Below are positions 34,131 to 43,300 of a stretch of DNA of 64,000 bases, in pieces. The stretch comes from Chengkuizengella sediminis. Lineage in GTDB: Bacteria; Bacillota; Bacilli; Paenibacillales; KCTC-33759. Within the stretch, counting starts at the first letter, position 1, and each line of letters opens with the position of its first letter. The stretch lies in contig NZ_SIJC01000008.1 of the NCBI RefSeq assembly GCF_010078385.1, forward strand, positions 62,001 to 126,000. The letters run 5' to 3'. The notes below the pieces were generated by a model. It had not been told where the DNA came from and searched no databases. It saw only the letters and a program-made list of their open reading frames with translations. Both the position numbers and the translations under genes were made by a program.

Positions 34131-35096
34131 ATGAGTGAATTAAATCAGGGTGAACCCGTTATAAAAATAGAAGAATTGTATAAAAAATATGGTCAATTTA
34201 TTGCGGTGAATAAAATTAATTTTGAAGTAAATCAAGGTGAAGTTTTTGGATTGTTAGGACCAAATGGTGCCGGGAAAACAACCACTATGGAAATGATTGA
34301 AGGGTTGAGAAAACCCGATAGTGGGAGGGCATTGGTCGCTGGTTTTGATACTCAAAAACAATTGAATAAAGTAAAAGAAGTTATCGGTGTTCAGCTTCAA
34401 TCTACTTCATTGTTTGATTTATTAAAAGTGAAAGAAATCACAAAAATGTACGCAGGTTTTTATCCTAACCCTGTAGAAATTGAACCTTTGTTAAAAAGTG
34501 TCAATTTAGAGGAAAAAATGAACGATAGGGTGAAAAATCTTTCAGGGGGACAAAAACAACGTTTGGCCATTGCTTTAGCTTTAGTTAATGATCCAAAAGT
34601 GATTTTCTTGGACGAGCCAACAACTGGCCTTGATCCACAAGCTAGAAGAACGTTATGGGACATTATTTTAAAATTAAAAGAGAAGGGGAAAACGATTATA
34701 TTATCTACACATTACATGGATGAAGCCCATATTTTATGTGATCGTATCTGTTTAGTAGATCAAGGAAACATCATTGCTTTGAACACACCTCAAGAGTTAA
34801 TAAAAAGCTTAGACTCGCAAAGTGCAGTGGAGTTTAATTTATCAAATATGAAATTGTTAAATGATACTGATAAAAAACAGATGGAGCATGAGTTTGGTAC
34901 TATGGCAGCTGTTAAACAAGTGGACATACATCATGATACTTATGTATTGTATACAGATCAATTACAGGAAACTTTAACAGATTTAATACAACAAGCAGAA
35001 GAAAAAAAGATTAATTTAGCGGATTTACAAACTAGAACGGCTACATTAGAGGATGTATTTATACATATGACAGGAAGGAGTCTGAGAGAAGAATGA
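34131..35096 (+). CDS. ABC-2-type exporter ATP-binding protein
   Basis: The 321-residue ATPase has Walker A GPNGAGKT (43-50), signature LSGGQKQR, Walker B VIFLDEPTTGLD and switch LSTHYMDEA. A C-terminal domain of about 90 residues ends in TLEDVFIHMTGRSLREE, characteristic of drug, lantibiotic or polysaccharide ABC-2 exporters. The gene overlaps the permease gene by four bases (ATGA), so the two are translationally coupled. Substrate unknown; self-resistance or drug export is the usual guess. Confidence 0.93.
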   Translation: MSELNQGEPVIKIEELYKKYGQFIAVNKINFEVNQGEVFGLLGPNGAGKTTTMEMIEGLRKPDSGRALVAGFDTQKQLNKVKEVIGVQLQSTSLFDLLKVKEITKMYAGFYPNPVEIEPLLKSVNLEEKMNDRVKNLSGGQKQRLAIALALVNDPKVIFLDEPTTGLDPQARRTLWDIILKLKEKGKTIILSTHYMDEAHILCDRICLVDQGNIIALNTPQELIKSLDSQSAVEFNLSNMKLLNDTDKKQMEHEFGTMAAVKQVDIHHDTYVLYTDQLQETLTDLIQQAEEKKINLADLQTRTATLEDVFIHMTGRSLREE

Positions 35097-36205
35097 AGGG
35101 ATATCGACAGTTAACGATAGCACAGTTGAGAATATTTGGACGCAATCGTCAGGTTCTTTTTTGGACATTATTTTTTCCTATTTTTTTAATGATCATGATT
35201 GGCTCCTTTTTAGGTGGAGGGAGTAACGTTTCTTTACAAGGTGTTATCATTGATATGGATGAATCCATGGAATCCCGGATGTTTGTAGATGGATTGATAT
35301 CAAATCAAACTTCTATAGATGCTCCTGTATCTGTACAATTTGAGTTATCAGAGGATGAGTTGATTGCGAAGGAACAACTTAAACAAGGAGATATTCAACT
35401 CATTGCAATCGTACCTGAAGGTTATAGTGATGAGGTGAATTCTGAAGATGGAACCTCTAGTATTATTTTATATTACGATGAAACAGATCAATTAAGATCA
35501 ACCATAGGGATTGGATTAGTTGAAGGTGTAGTAGATCATATTAGTAAACAAATGGCTGGTTATGAACCTGTTATAACAGTACAACAAGAAGGATTACAAT
35601 CTATAAATTTGCAGTACATTGATTTTCTTGTCCCAGGTATTGTAGCGATGATGATCATGTCAAATAACCTTAATGGTGTTGCTGGTCAAATTGCATCCTG
35701 GAGGGAACGAGGAGTTCTTCGAAGAATGCAAAGTACAACATTAAAAGCGTCTACTTTTATTGCTGCTCAAATTACAGCAAGACTTATATTAAATGGTCTT
35801 CAAGCTTTAATCGTTTTATTAGTAGGAAGTTTCATTTTTGGAACACAAGTAAATGGATCTTGGTTATTGTTAATTATGTTTGTCGTTTTAGGAACATTAA
35901 CCTTTATGTCAATAGGTTTCATTATTGCTTCTGTAGCTAAAACACCTGAGAGTGCAGGACCTATAGCAGGCTTTATTTCATTCCCGTTATTATTTCTAGG
36001 TGGTGTCTTTTTTCCAATCGACGATATGCCATCTTACTTACAGCCTATTGTAAGTTCTTTACCAATTGCTCATTTAAGTACTGCTTTTAGACAGATTATG
36101 AATGTAGGTGCTGATTTAACAACTCTATGGAGTGAAGCGCTGTTATTAAGTGGGTGGATGATTGTAGCCTTTATTATAGCTAGTATTACATTTAAATGGG
36201 ATTGA
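35093..36205 (+). CDS. ABC-2-type exporter permease
   Basis: The 370-residue membrane protein has one segment near residues 22-42, a large extracytoplasmic domain (about 45-175, with YYDETDQLRSTIG), then five segments typical of ABC2_membrane_3 with SWRERGVLRRMQSTTLKAS and FISFPLLFLGGVFFPIDDMPS. It forms the channel for the preceding ATPase. No third component is adjacent. Confidence 0.92.
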   Translation: MKGYRQLTIAQLRIFGRNRQVLFWTLFFPIFLMIMIGSFLGGGSNVSLQGVIIDMDESMESRMFVDGLISNQTSIDAPVSVQFELSEDELIAKEQLKQGDIQLIAIVPEGYSDEVNSEDGTSSIILYYDETDQLRSTIGIGLVEGVVDHISKQMAGYEPVITVQQEGLQSINLQYIDFLVPGIVAMMIMSNNLNGVAGQIASWRERGVLRRMQSTTLKASTFIAAQITARLILNGLQALIVLLVGSFIFGTQVNGSWLLLIMFVVLGTLTFMSIGFIIASVAKTPESAGPIAGFISFPLLFLGGVFFPIDDMPSYLQPIVSSLPIAHLSTAFRQIMNVGADLTTLWSEALLLSGWMIVAFIIASITFKWD

Positions 36206-36233
36206 TGTTTCACAAGTAAGGTAAAGTCAAGTG

Positions 36234-36276
36234 ATAGGCAATAAGCATACAATTACAGTTAAGTATTATTGCCTAT
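36234..36276 (+). terminator. Hairpin after the ABC exporter operon
   Basis: ATAGGCAATAA (36234-36244) and TTATTGCCTAT (36266-36276) are perfect 11-bp arms with a 21-base loop, followed by a T-rich TATTTATC. Confidence 0.6.
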
Positions 36277-36360
36277 TATTTATCAATAAATTCGATAACA
36301 TACATTCGCAATCTTCATAACTCCGTTAAACAAAATGTTATATAATTTTATAAGAGGTTT

Positions 36361-36456
36361 GGTATTGCACAATTTATCATTCGAATAGCTCCACATTTTT
36401 ATAATACTCTAGAAGAAGAAAAATATACAGTTGATCAAATAGCTGATTCTTTATAA
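36361..36456 (+). pseudogene. 3' remnant of a class V aminotransferase (cysteine desulfurase-like) gene
   Basis: The frame ending at TAA 36454 encodes GIAQFIIRIAPHFYNTLEEE.., which fits the C terminus of class V PLP enzymes (R-[IV]-[SA]-PHFYNT-xEE). No start, lysine motif or upstream part is present; the sequence before 36358 does not continue the frame. It appears to be the tail left by a deletion. Confidence 0.55.
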
Positions 36457-36510
36457 GAAGTAATATTTATATATCATTTTATTTTTAATTTATTACAAGG
36501 GGTTGTTTGT

Positions 36511-37434
36511 TTGAATACAAATAAAAATACATTTTTTATTGGAACTTTATACTCACTTGCAGCGTATGTACTATGGGGATTGCTTCCGATTTATTGGAAG
36601 TGGATCGAACATGTCCCAGCAGGAGAAATTTTAGCTCATCGAATTGTGTGGTCTTTTGTTTTCGTAATCGGAATTATTTATGTAACTAAAAAATCTTCAA
36701 CGTTCAGGCAGCAGATATATTTGTTTTGGAAAACTCCCAAAAGTATGGTACCTGTTTTAATTGCAGGGGTACTTATTAGCTGTAATTGGTTCATATATAT
36801 TTGGGCTGTGAATCATGAACAAATAGTTGAAGCAAGTCTTGGTTATTATATGAATCCTTTACTTAGTGTATTATTAGGAGTGATTGTTCTAAGAGAGAAG
36901 ATGTCCAATTGGCATTTCATTGCGTTGTTTTTTGCAGGAATAGGTGTAGCTATATTAACGATTCAACATGGACAAATCCCTCTAATATCAATTGCTCTAG
37001 CCCTTAGTTTTGCATTATATGGATTAGTAAAAAAAATAATTAAGCTTGATTCTGTATTTTCTCTGGCCATTGAAACAGCTTTAGTATTACCAATAGCATT
37101 GATTTATCTAAGTAGCCTACAAGGAAAAGGTACCGGGACATTTTTAACATCCTCACTATCAACAACTATTTTGTTAATTTGTACGGGAGTAGCAACAGCT
37201 TTACCATTATTATTTTTTGCTGAGGGATTACAAAGAATTTCCTTATCATTAAATGGTTTTTTTCAATATTTAGCACCAACGATAAGTCTAATACTGGCTA
37301 TATTTGTATATCATGAACCGTTTTCAAAAATACAACTGATTAGTTTCATGTTTATTTGGTTTGGTCTAATCCTATTTACACTTTCTAGCACAAACCTAAT
37401 TAGGGTTTCAGAGAAAAAAACAGCAAGCGTATAG
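36511..37434 (+). CDS. rarD: RarD/EamA-family transporter
   Basis: The 307-residue membrane protein has about ten predicted segments in two EamA repeats. The start GTLYSLAAYVLWGLLPIYWKWIEHVPAGEILAHRIVWSF is diagnostic of RarD-type proteins, as is SCNWFIYIWAVN..EASLGYYMNPL. The TTG start at 36511 follows AAGGGG. Members export small metabolites or amino acids; the named phenotype is chloramphenicol sensitivity, and the substrate is unknown here. Confidence 0.9.
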   Translation: MNTNKNTFFIGTLYSLAAYVLWGLLPIYWKWIEHVPAGEILAHRIVWSFVFVIGIIYVTKKSSTFRQQIYLFWKTPKSMVPVLIAGVLISCNWFIYIWAVNHEQIVEASLGYYMNPLLSVLLGVIVLREKMSNWHFIALFFAGIGVAILTIQHGQIPLISIALALSFALYGLVKKIIKLDSVFSLAIETALVLPIALIYLSSLQGKGTGTFLTSSLSTTILLICTGVATALPLLFFAEGLQRISLSLNGFFQYLAPTISLILAIFVYHEPFSKIQLISFMFIWFGLILFTLSSTNLIRVSEKKTASV

Positions 37435-37665
37435 TTGAAGTTAATTTATTTTATTTTCACGTAGCACTCATTTAACTTTAGTATATTGAATAATATAGTT
37501 TATAAAGGTAGGTAAATTTTTATCCACTTAAATGTCATCTGAAAATATGAGCACTTTATGTTATGATAGTAAATGGATTTATTCATGATATTCCTCACTC
37601 CCTCGATAAAATCATGAAATGTTAATAAAGAGAAAACGAAGTAATTTAACCGAGGTGATACATTA

Positions 37666-38073
37666 ATGAACGTAGCTTTTTTTCTAACACCAAAATCTGA
37701 GGTCATTTATTTAAATGAATCATGGAGTATGAGACAAGTTCTTGAAAAGATGAAACATTATCGTTATGCAACTGTCCCTATTATTGATGATCAAGGTAAG
37801 TATATAGGAACAATATCTGAGGGTGATTTGTTATGGCAGATGCACGAAATGATTGGAGAATCAATAGACAATTACAGCAAAATTAAATTAAATGACATCC
37901 CACTATATAACAGTTATAAATCTATCCATGTGCGGGGAGAAATTGAGGATTTAATAGATTTAACGATCAGACAAAATTTTGTACCTATTATTGATGACCT
38001 TGAACATTTTATTGGAATCGTAACACGAAAAGATATTATACATCATTTAAATTCAAAATTAAAAACAATATAA
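37666..38073 (+). CDS. Two-CBS-domain protein
   Basis: The 135-residue protein consists of two CBS repeats: about residues 9-70 (MKHYRYATVPIIDDQGKYIGTISEGDLL) and 75-132 (RQNFVPIIDDLEHFIGIVTRKDII). Such stand-alone pairs bind adenine nucleotides and sense energy state or second messengers. GAGGTGATACATTA precedes the ATG. No catalytic domain is attached, and the neighbours do not show a partner. Confidence 0.88.
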   Translation: MNVAFFLTPKSEVIYLNESWSMRQVLEKMKHYRYATVPIIDDQGKYIGTISEGDLLWQMHEMIGESIDNYSKIKLNDIPLYNSYKSIHVRGEIEDLIDLTIRQNFVPIIDDLEHFIGIVTRKDIIHHLNSKLKTI

Positions 38074-38090
38074 TTCAATTCATGTTAGTT

Positions 38091-38123
38091 AAAACGTCAC
38101 TGTGAGATCAGTGGCGTTTTTTA
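38091..38123 (+). terminator. Rho-independent terminator
   Basis: AAAACGTCACTG and CAGTGGCGTTTT arms (one G-U pair) are followed by a T-run. It separates the CBS gene from the sugar cluster. Confidence 0.8.
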
Positions 38124-38303
38124 TATGTATTTTTTTTTGAATGGAGATGTTATTTTGGATGCTTTTAAGCTGAAATGTTAATTCCAAGGCACATATTATG
38201 CGTTAAAAGTATATGCTAGTGGAAGAAGGAGGATCTCTATAAACAATAAGGTCACCTTATATACATCAACATGATTATTTAAGAATGAGGAGGAGTTGGG
38301 GGA

Positions 38304-39737
38304 ATGGATGTCATAGATAATCCAGCATTAAATAGACCATTACTCATTAGCTCATTTATCAATAAAAAAGAATTATCAAATAGGATAAAAAATAATAGTT
38401 TCGTAGATCATAAAGTGACTCCATTAATTAAAAAAATTTCCTTTCATGAAATGGACAAATGGTTTTTTGATCATTCTGGTAATCTTAAACATGAGAGTGG
38501 GAAATTTTTTGTAATACAAGGAATGAAAATTAAAGATCAACTTCATAAAAAGTTATTATATCGTCCAATCATAAATCAACCGGAACATGGAATTCTCGGG
38601 TTAATCATGAAAGAGAAAGATGGCGTTATGTATTTATTAGTACAGCTTAAAATCGAGCCAGGAAATGTGAATTTCATACAAGTATCCCCTACAGTTCAAG
38701 CTACTGAGAGTAATTATACACAGGTCCATCGTGGAAAATCAGTACCTTATCTTGAATACTTTACTAATTCTAATAACTCTAAAGTGATTTTTAAGCAATT
38801 ACAATCAGAACTAGGAAATAAATTTTACGCAAAGAGAAATTATAATATGATTGTAAAATTAGCAGAAGGTTATCAAATTAAACTAAGACCCGATTTTTAT
38901 TGGATCACATTAGGTGAGATCATTGATTTATTAAGAAAACCTAATCTTATTAATATGGATCTGAGGTCTATTATTTCATGTTTCAGTTTTTCTAACCATA
39001 ATTTAGACAACAAAAAGTCCTCTGATAAGTTAGAGGATTATGAAAGAAAGATAAAGTGGAATCTACATGGCAAAATGTTATTGCAATCTGCTCTTAATCA
39101 TAAGGGTGCTATTTATTCATTAGAACACATTAACGAATGGTTATTAGATCTCAAAAAGAAGAAAAGATATGAAACAGAGATGATAAGTTTAAATGAACTT
39201 TTAGATAAAGGTTGTTGGGAGAAAAATAATAAACGTATTTTTAATCATAATTATGATGAATTTGAGGTTAATTATTTGAAAATTCACATAGAAAATAGAG
39301 AAGTTAATACTTGGTCACAGCCTATTGTTGCTGATCATCAGGTTAAATTAAACGGATTTATAGTGAAAAAAATAAATGGACTGTATCATTTTTTAGCGCA
39401 AGCTTGTGAGCAATATGGTTACCATGATGGAGTTGAACTTGGACCTACTGTCCATAATGTTTCTTCATTTTCTTCAGTTACCTATATGGATTTCTTTCAG
39501 AATGCAAAAAATGAAAAAATTCTTTATTCCCAAATGTTATCGGAAGAAGGAGGAAGATTCTATCATTGTCAAAATAAATATATGATCATATTTATTGAAG
39601 ATGAAATCAAGATAAAAAATGGTTATAAATGGGTAACGCTGTATCAATTAAAAGAAATGTTAAAAAAAGAATGTTTTGTAAATGTAGAAGCAAGAACGAT
39701 AATTTCATGTGTAGATTTTGGAGTGATGAATGAATGA
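38304..39737 (+). CDS. NDP-hexose 2,3-dehydratase
   Basis: The 477-residue protein has two tandem homologous halves, as in TylX3/EvaA-type enzymes. Compare HGILGLIMKEKDGVMYLLVQLKIEPGN..VSPTVQAT..YLEYFTN (about 95-155) with LNGFIVKKINGLYHFLAQACEQYGY..LGPTVHNV..YMDFFQN (about 345-400). It removes the 2-hydroxyl of dTDP-4-keto-6-deoxyglucose to give the 3,4-diketo-2,6-dideoxy sugar. Substrate can come from RmlB encoded at 47574. It overlaps the next gene by four bases. Best known from actinomycete antibiotic clusters. Confidence 0.9.
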   Translation: MDVIDNPALNRPLLISSFINKKELSNRIKNNSFVDHKVTPLIKKISFHEMDKWFFDHSGNLKHESGKFFVIQGMKIKDQLHKKLLYRPIINQPEHGILGLIMKEKDGVMYLLVQLKIEPGNVNFIQVSPTVQATESNYTQVHRGKSVPYLEYFTNSNNSKVIFKQLQSELGNKFYAKRNYNMIVKLAEGYQIKLRPDFYWITLGEIIDLLRKPNLINMDLRSIISCFSFSNHNLDNKKSSDKLEDYERKIKWNLHGKMLLQSALNHKGAIYSLEHINEWLLDLKKKKRYETEMISLNELLDKGCWEKNNKRIFNHNYDEFEVNYLKIHIENREVNTWSQPIVADHQVKLNGFIVKKINGLYHFLAQACEQYGYHDGVELGPTVHNVSSFSSVTYMDFFQNAKNEKILYSQMLSEEGGRFYHCQNKYMIIFIEDEIKIKNGYKWVTLYQLKEMLKKECFVNVEARTIISCVDFGVMNE

Positions 39738-40708
39738 AGAAAATCATTAAAATTGGTGTTTTAGGTTGTTCAAATATTTCACAAAAAGCACTCTTACCAG
39801 CCATTTGTAATCATCCAAATTTTCAGCTGGCTGGGATAGCTTCTAGATCTACTGATAAAGCATTGAAATTTTCTAAATTATTTAAAACATTACCGTATTC
39901 ATATGATGAGCTAATAAATGATGATGATATAGATGCCATTTACGTATCTTTACCTGTAGGTCTTCATTATCTATGGGGAAAAAAAGTACTTCAATCAGGA
40001 AAACATCTTTTAATGGAAAAAACGTTTACAGTTTCATTTAAAGAAGCTGAAGAATTAGTATCGTTAGCTTTACATAATAATATAGTTGCAATGGAAGCCC
40101 TGATGTATACCTATCACTCACTGTACCAAAAAGTCAGAGAGAGTATTTTGGACGGTACAATTGGAAAAATAAGATCCATCCAAGCATCTTTCGGTTTTCC
40201 ATCATTACCACAAGATAATATTAGAAGCCAAAAAACAATTGGAGGAGGAGCAACTTTAGATAATTTAATATATCCACTAAGTTTATGTTTAAATTTAGCA
40301 AATGAGAAACTAGAAGATTACAACTATAAAATATATAAAGATGATAATTCAGAGGTTGATACGAGAGGTAGTTTACAATTACATTTCACTTCTTTCTCTG
40401 CTCATCTTACCTATGGATTTGGGTATACGTATCGTAATGATTATATCATTTGGGGAAGTGATGGTTATTTAAAAGTGAATAGAGGTTTTTCCAGACCGGT
40501 TAATTTAGATGCAGAAATATTAGTTGTGAAACAAAATAATGAAAAAATTATAAAAGTGAAACAAGATAATCACTTTTATAATATGATAGATGCTTTTTAC
40601 CAAAAAGTGATTGGTCAAGACATTATATATATGAATGAGAAGGAGAATATTCTTCAGAGAATGGAAATTATATCGGAACTATATCAATCCTTAGACGTAA
40701 ATTCTTGA
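39734..40708 (+). CDS. Gfo/Idh/MocA oxidoreductase, probable NDP-sugar 3-ketoreductase
   Basis: The 324-residue NAD(P)-dependent enzyme has a Rossmann start (IGVLGCSNISQKALLPAI), GIASRSTDKA, DAIYVSLPVGLHYLWGKKVLQSGKHLLMEKTF with the family EK-P-like motif (here EKTF), and GGGATLDNLIYP. Coupled by ATGA overlap to the 2,3-dehydratase gene, it most likely acts like KijD10-type enzymes, reducing the C3 keto group of the unstable diketo intermediate. Other Gfo/Idh substrates cannot be excluded from sequence alone. Confidence 0.85.
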   Translation: MKKIIKIGVLGCSNISQKALLPAICNHPNFQLAGIASRSTDKALKFSKLFKTLPYSYDELINDDDIDAIYVSLPVGLHYLWGKKVLQSGKHLLMEKTFTVSFKEAEELVSLALHNNIVAMEALMYTYHSLYQKVRESILDGTIGKIRSIQASFGFPSLPQDNIRSQKTIGGGATLDNLIYPLSLCLNLANEKLEDYNYKIYKDDNSEVDTRGSLQLHFTSFSAHLTYGFGYTYRNDYIIWGSDGYLKVNRGFSRPVNLDAEILVVKQNNEKIIKVKQDNHFYNMIDAFYQKVIGQDIIYMNEKENILQRMEIISELYQSLDVNS

Positions 40709-40761
40709 TTGATTAATTCTGAAAAAGAGAATATTCTAGTTATTTATTCAGGAGGTGGGAA

Positions 40762-41601
40762 ATGAAAATCTTAATTACTGGTGCTAAAAGTCAATTAGCA
40801 AAAGAAATAATAAAACTTACAGGAAATATTAATTTAAACGTACATGAATTTACAAAAGAAGAAATGAACGTAACAAATTATGATGAAGTGAATCGAATTA
40901 TAAATAACATTCAACCCAATATAGTCATTCATTGTGCTGCTAATGCTAATGTAGATTTTCTAACAAAGTATCCTGATCAAGCTTATCATTTAAACACTTT
41001 AGGTACACGTAACGTAGCTGTCGCATCAGAAAAAGTTAATGCAAAATTTTTATTTTTAAGTACAGCTTACGTATTTGATGGTCTACATCCTAGTTATACA
41101 GAATTTGATGAACCCTCTCCAGTGAATATTTATGGAAAAACTAAAGCTGCAGCAGAGAAAATAGTGCAAACTTTGCACAGCCGATACTTTATTCTTCGAA
41201 CATCTTGGTTATGCGGTGAGAGGTTTATTAAGTGGATGCAAGATGCTACATTAAAGAAAAAGAACATAAACATTGAAACGGATTTATTTGGATCTCCAAC
41301 TCCAACTAGTGATTTAGCTCAATTTCTAATTAAAATCATGATGACTGATTTGTATGGAATTTATCATGTTACAAGTAGTGGAATTTGTTCAAAGTATGAT
41401 TATTTTCAACTTGTACTAGAAAGTTTGGGTATAAGTGACTATCATTTAGTTCCTATTAAAGTTAAAGATTCAGCACCGAATAGTTTGAGACCAAAATATT
41501 CAACTTTAGAAAATATGGCTTTAAAAGTTCAAGGTTTTGATGAGCTTCGTCCATGGAATGAGGGAGTCTATGAATATATACAAAATCTTTATAAATTTTA
41601 G
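40762..41601 (+). CDS. RmlD-like NDP-sugar 4-ketoreductase with degenerate nucleotide loop
   Basis: The 279-residue extended short-chain dehydrogenase resembles dTDP-4-dehydrorhamnose reductase: VIHCAANANVDF, STAYVFDG, YGKTKAAAEK (catalytic Tyr/Lys) and PTPTSDLAQFL. The N-terminal loop reads GAKSQLA where RmlD has GAxGQLG, so the second and third glycines are lost. In this operon it should reduce C4 of the 2,6-dideoxy sugar. Reduced cofactor binding or a non-catalytic role is possible. AGGAGGTGGGAA precedes the ATG. Confidence 0.82.
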   Translation: MKILITGAKSQLAKEIIKLTGNINLNVHEFTKEEMNVTNYDEVNRIINNIQPNIVIHCAANANVDFLTKYPDQAYHLNTLGTRNVAVASEKVNAKFLFLSTAYVFDGLHPSYTEFDEPSPVNIYGKTKAAAEKIVQTLHSRYFILRTSWLCGERFIKWMQDATLKKKNINIETDLFGSPTPTSDLAQFLIKIMMTDLYGIYHVTSSGICSKYDYFQLVLESLGISDYHLVPIKVKDSAPNSLRPKYSTLENMALKVQGFDELRPWNEGVYEYIQNLYKF

Positions 41602-41605
41602 TAAT

Positions 41606-41640
41606 AAACTAGGGACATTAATTGCCTCTAGTTTTATTTG
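41606..41640 (+). terminator. Terminator after the dideoxysugar genes
   Basis: AAACTAG (41607-41613) pairs with CTAGTTT (41628-41634), followed by TATTTG. It closes the three-gene operon. Confidence 0.6.
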
Positions 41641-41810
41641 TTTTGATAAAAAAACGATTACTCAATAAACAACTGACCATTTTCTCGAGAAGTATCACAT
41701 TCAAAATCTAAATTATAATACTGCAAGATGTTTCCATGAAAATCTCAGAGTGTGTAATCCACTATATTTTAAACATTATGTTTTTATACAGATTATGTAT
41801 TCTCCCTATT

Positions 41811-41911
41811 AAAATTATTTTCAATATTTTCTAAATAAGAATGTTTTTCAATCTTTCTTAGATAATATTGGATTCGTGACAGGCCACTCAATTCCAATAT
41901 CGGGGTCATTG
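41811..41911 (-). pseudogene. Remnant of an rmlC gene 3' end
   Basis: On the minus strand this stretch encodes DPDIGIEWPVTNPILSKKD, nearly the same as the C-terminal part of the intact RmlC at 48527-49087. The DNA is also alike (only a few mismatches over 41877-41911 against 48616-48650). A base insertion after the KKD codons breaks the frame and the rest of the gene is absent. The whole gap 41641-42211 contains no intact gene. A short rightward frame at 41938-42009 is unassigned. Confidence 0.75.
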
Positions 41912-42211
41912 AAAATCCTTCCGCAGTTTTAATTTTAGATTCTTTTTTATTCTATGATTTAGAAAAGGATAATGTTCCAACGAAGAATTTAAAGACAATT
42001 ACATATTAATTTGTACTTTTTCATATGAAATGTGTTCAATATGTTTGTATTTGTATTCAACTGATCGTGTAATGGTAGCTATATTGTTGAAAAAACATTT
42101 GACTCTTAATATTTAGGTTTATCAATTCCACTGCCGTCCATACGTTCAGTCTTTAACTTGAATACAATAAAAAATATAGTGCTGGAAATCTATAGAAGTG
42201 AGGTTATATAA

Positions 42212-43126
42212 ATGAAAGAGTTAAGAAATTTTTTTGATGTTGTGATTGTAGGTGGTGGACCAGCAGGGTTAAGTGCTGCACTTGTGTTAGGGCGCTCTAA
42301 GAGAAAAGTAATGTTAATTGATGACAATAAACCCAGACATAATGTGACTTATGAATCTCATGGTTATTTAACTAGGGATGGTATAAAACCTCATGAATTT
42401 AAAAATATTAGTAGGAATGAATTAGCAAAATATAAGCATGTTGAATTAATGAATGAACAAGTTGTTCATGTTGAAAAAAAGGAAAAGCATTTTGAAACAA
42501 TAACCAAGAATGGAGTTAAACTTTATAGTCGAAAAATACTATTTGCAACGGGTGTAACGGATCATTTACCTCATATAGATGGATTAAAAGAAATCTATGG
42601 ACGGAGTGCGTTTCCCTGCCCTTATTGTGATGGTTGGGAATTTAGAGATCAGCCACTTGCTGTAATAGGGAATTCAGATCGAATTTTTGAATATACAAGA
42701 TCGGTACAAAATTGGAGTTCAAATCTTGTTTTATTTACTAATGGCTCTGCAAATCTAAACATGGAACAAAAAAAGAATTTGGTTCAACATCAAATTAAAA
42801 TCATAGAGAGTAAAATAAAACATTTGAATTCTGAAAATGGAAAGTTGCAAAGTTTTCAATTAGAAGATGGAAAACTCATTTTAAGAACTGCAGCTTTTAT
42901 TGAAGGAATAAAAGAAACTCAAAGTTGTAAAATTCCAGAAAAGCTAGGTTGCAGAATAGATGAAAATGATACTTATATAACGAAGCAGAATGGGTTATCT
43001 GATGTTTCTGGTTTATATATTATTGGAGATGCAAAAAATTTATTTTCTGGATTAATCAAATCAGCAAGTGAAGGATATTGTGCAGGAGTATCCATAAATA
43101 GAGAAATCATAAAGGAAAATTGGTAA
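42212..43126 (+). CDS. Thioredoxin-reductase-like FAD/NAD(P) oxidoreductase
   Basis: The 304-residue flavoprotein has VVIVGGGPAGLSAALVLGRSKRKVMLID at the N terminus, redox pair Cys136/Cys139 in FPCPYCDGWE, and C-terminal GLYIIGDAKN. It lacks the clear GxGxxA of an NADPH site seen in true TrxB (here AVIGNSDRIFEY), which suggests an altered electron donor. Homologues without a dedicated thioredoxin are common in Firmicutes. GAGGTTATATAA precedes the ATG. Physiological partner unknown. Confidence 0.85.
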   Translation: MKELRNFFDVVIVGGGPAGLSAALVLGRSKRKVMLIDDNKPRHNVTYESHGYLTRDGIKPHEFKNISRNELAKYKHVELMNEQVVHVEKKEKHFETITKNGVKLYSRKILFATGVTDHLPHIDGLKEIYGRSAFPCPYCDGWEFRDQPLAVIGNSDRIFEYTRSVQNWSSNLVLFTNGSANLNMEQKKNLVQHQIKIIESKIKHLNSENGKLQSFQLEDGKLILRTAAFIEGIKETQSCKIPEKLGCRIDENDTYITKQNGLSDVSGLYIIGDAKNLFSGLIKSASEGYCAGVSINREIIKENW

Positions 43127-43300
43127 TTAGAGTGAAAAGTGGGCAGGACGCTCTGACTTTTTAAATTAAAGGTTTTTTGAAAAAGTTTGCAATACAATGC
43201 AATACAAATGTCTATTTTCTAATTTTATCCTCTCTTTGCCTATACAAGTATAACCTTTTTTGAATAAGATAAATTATCCGAATCGAAAGGAGGTAGTACA

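Noticed and set aside
41938-42009. Rightward frame ending in DLEKDNVPTKNLKTITY
   Set aside because: It has no start and no recognisable family; could be a gene tail, but not supportable.
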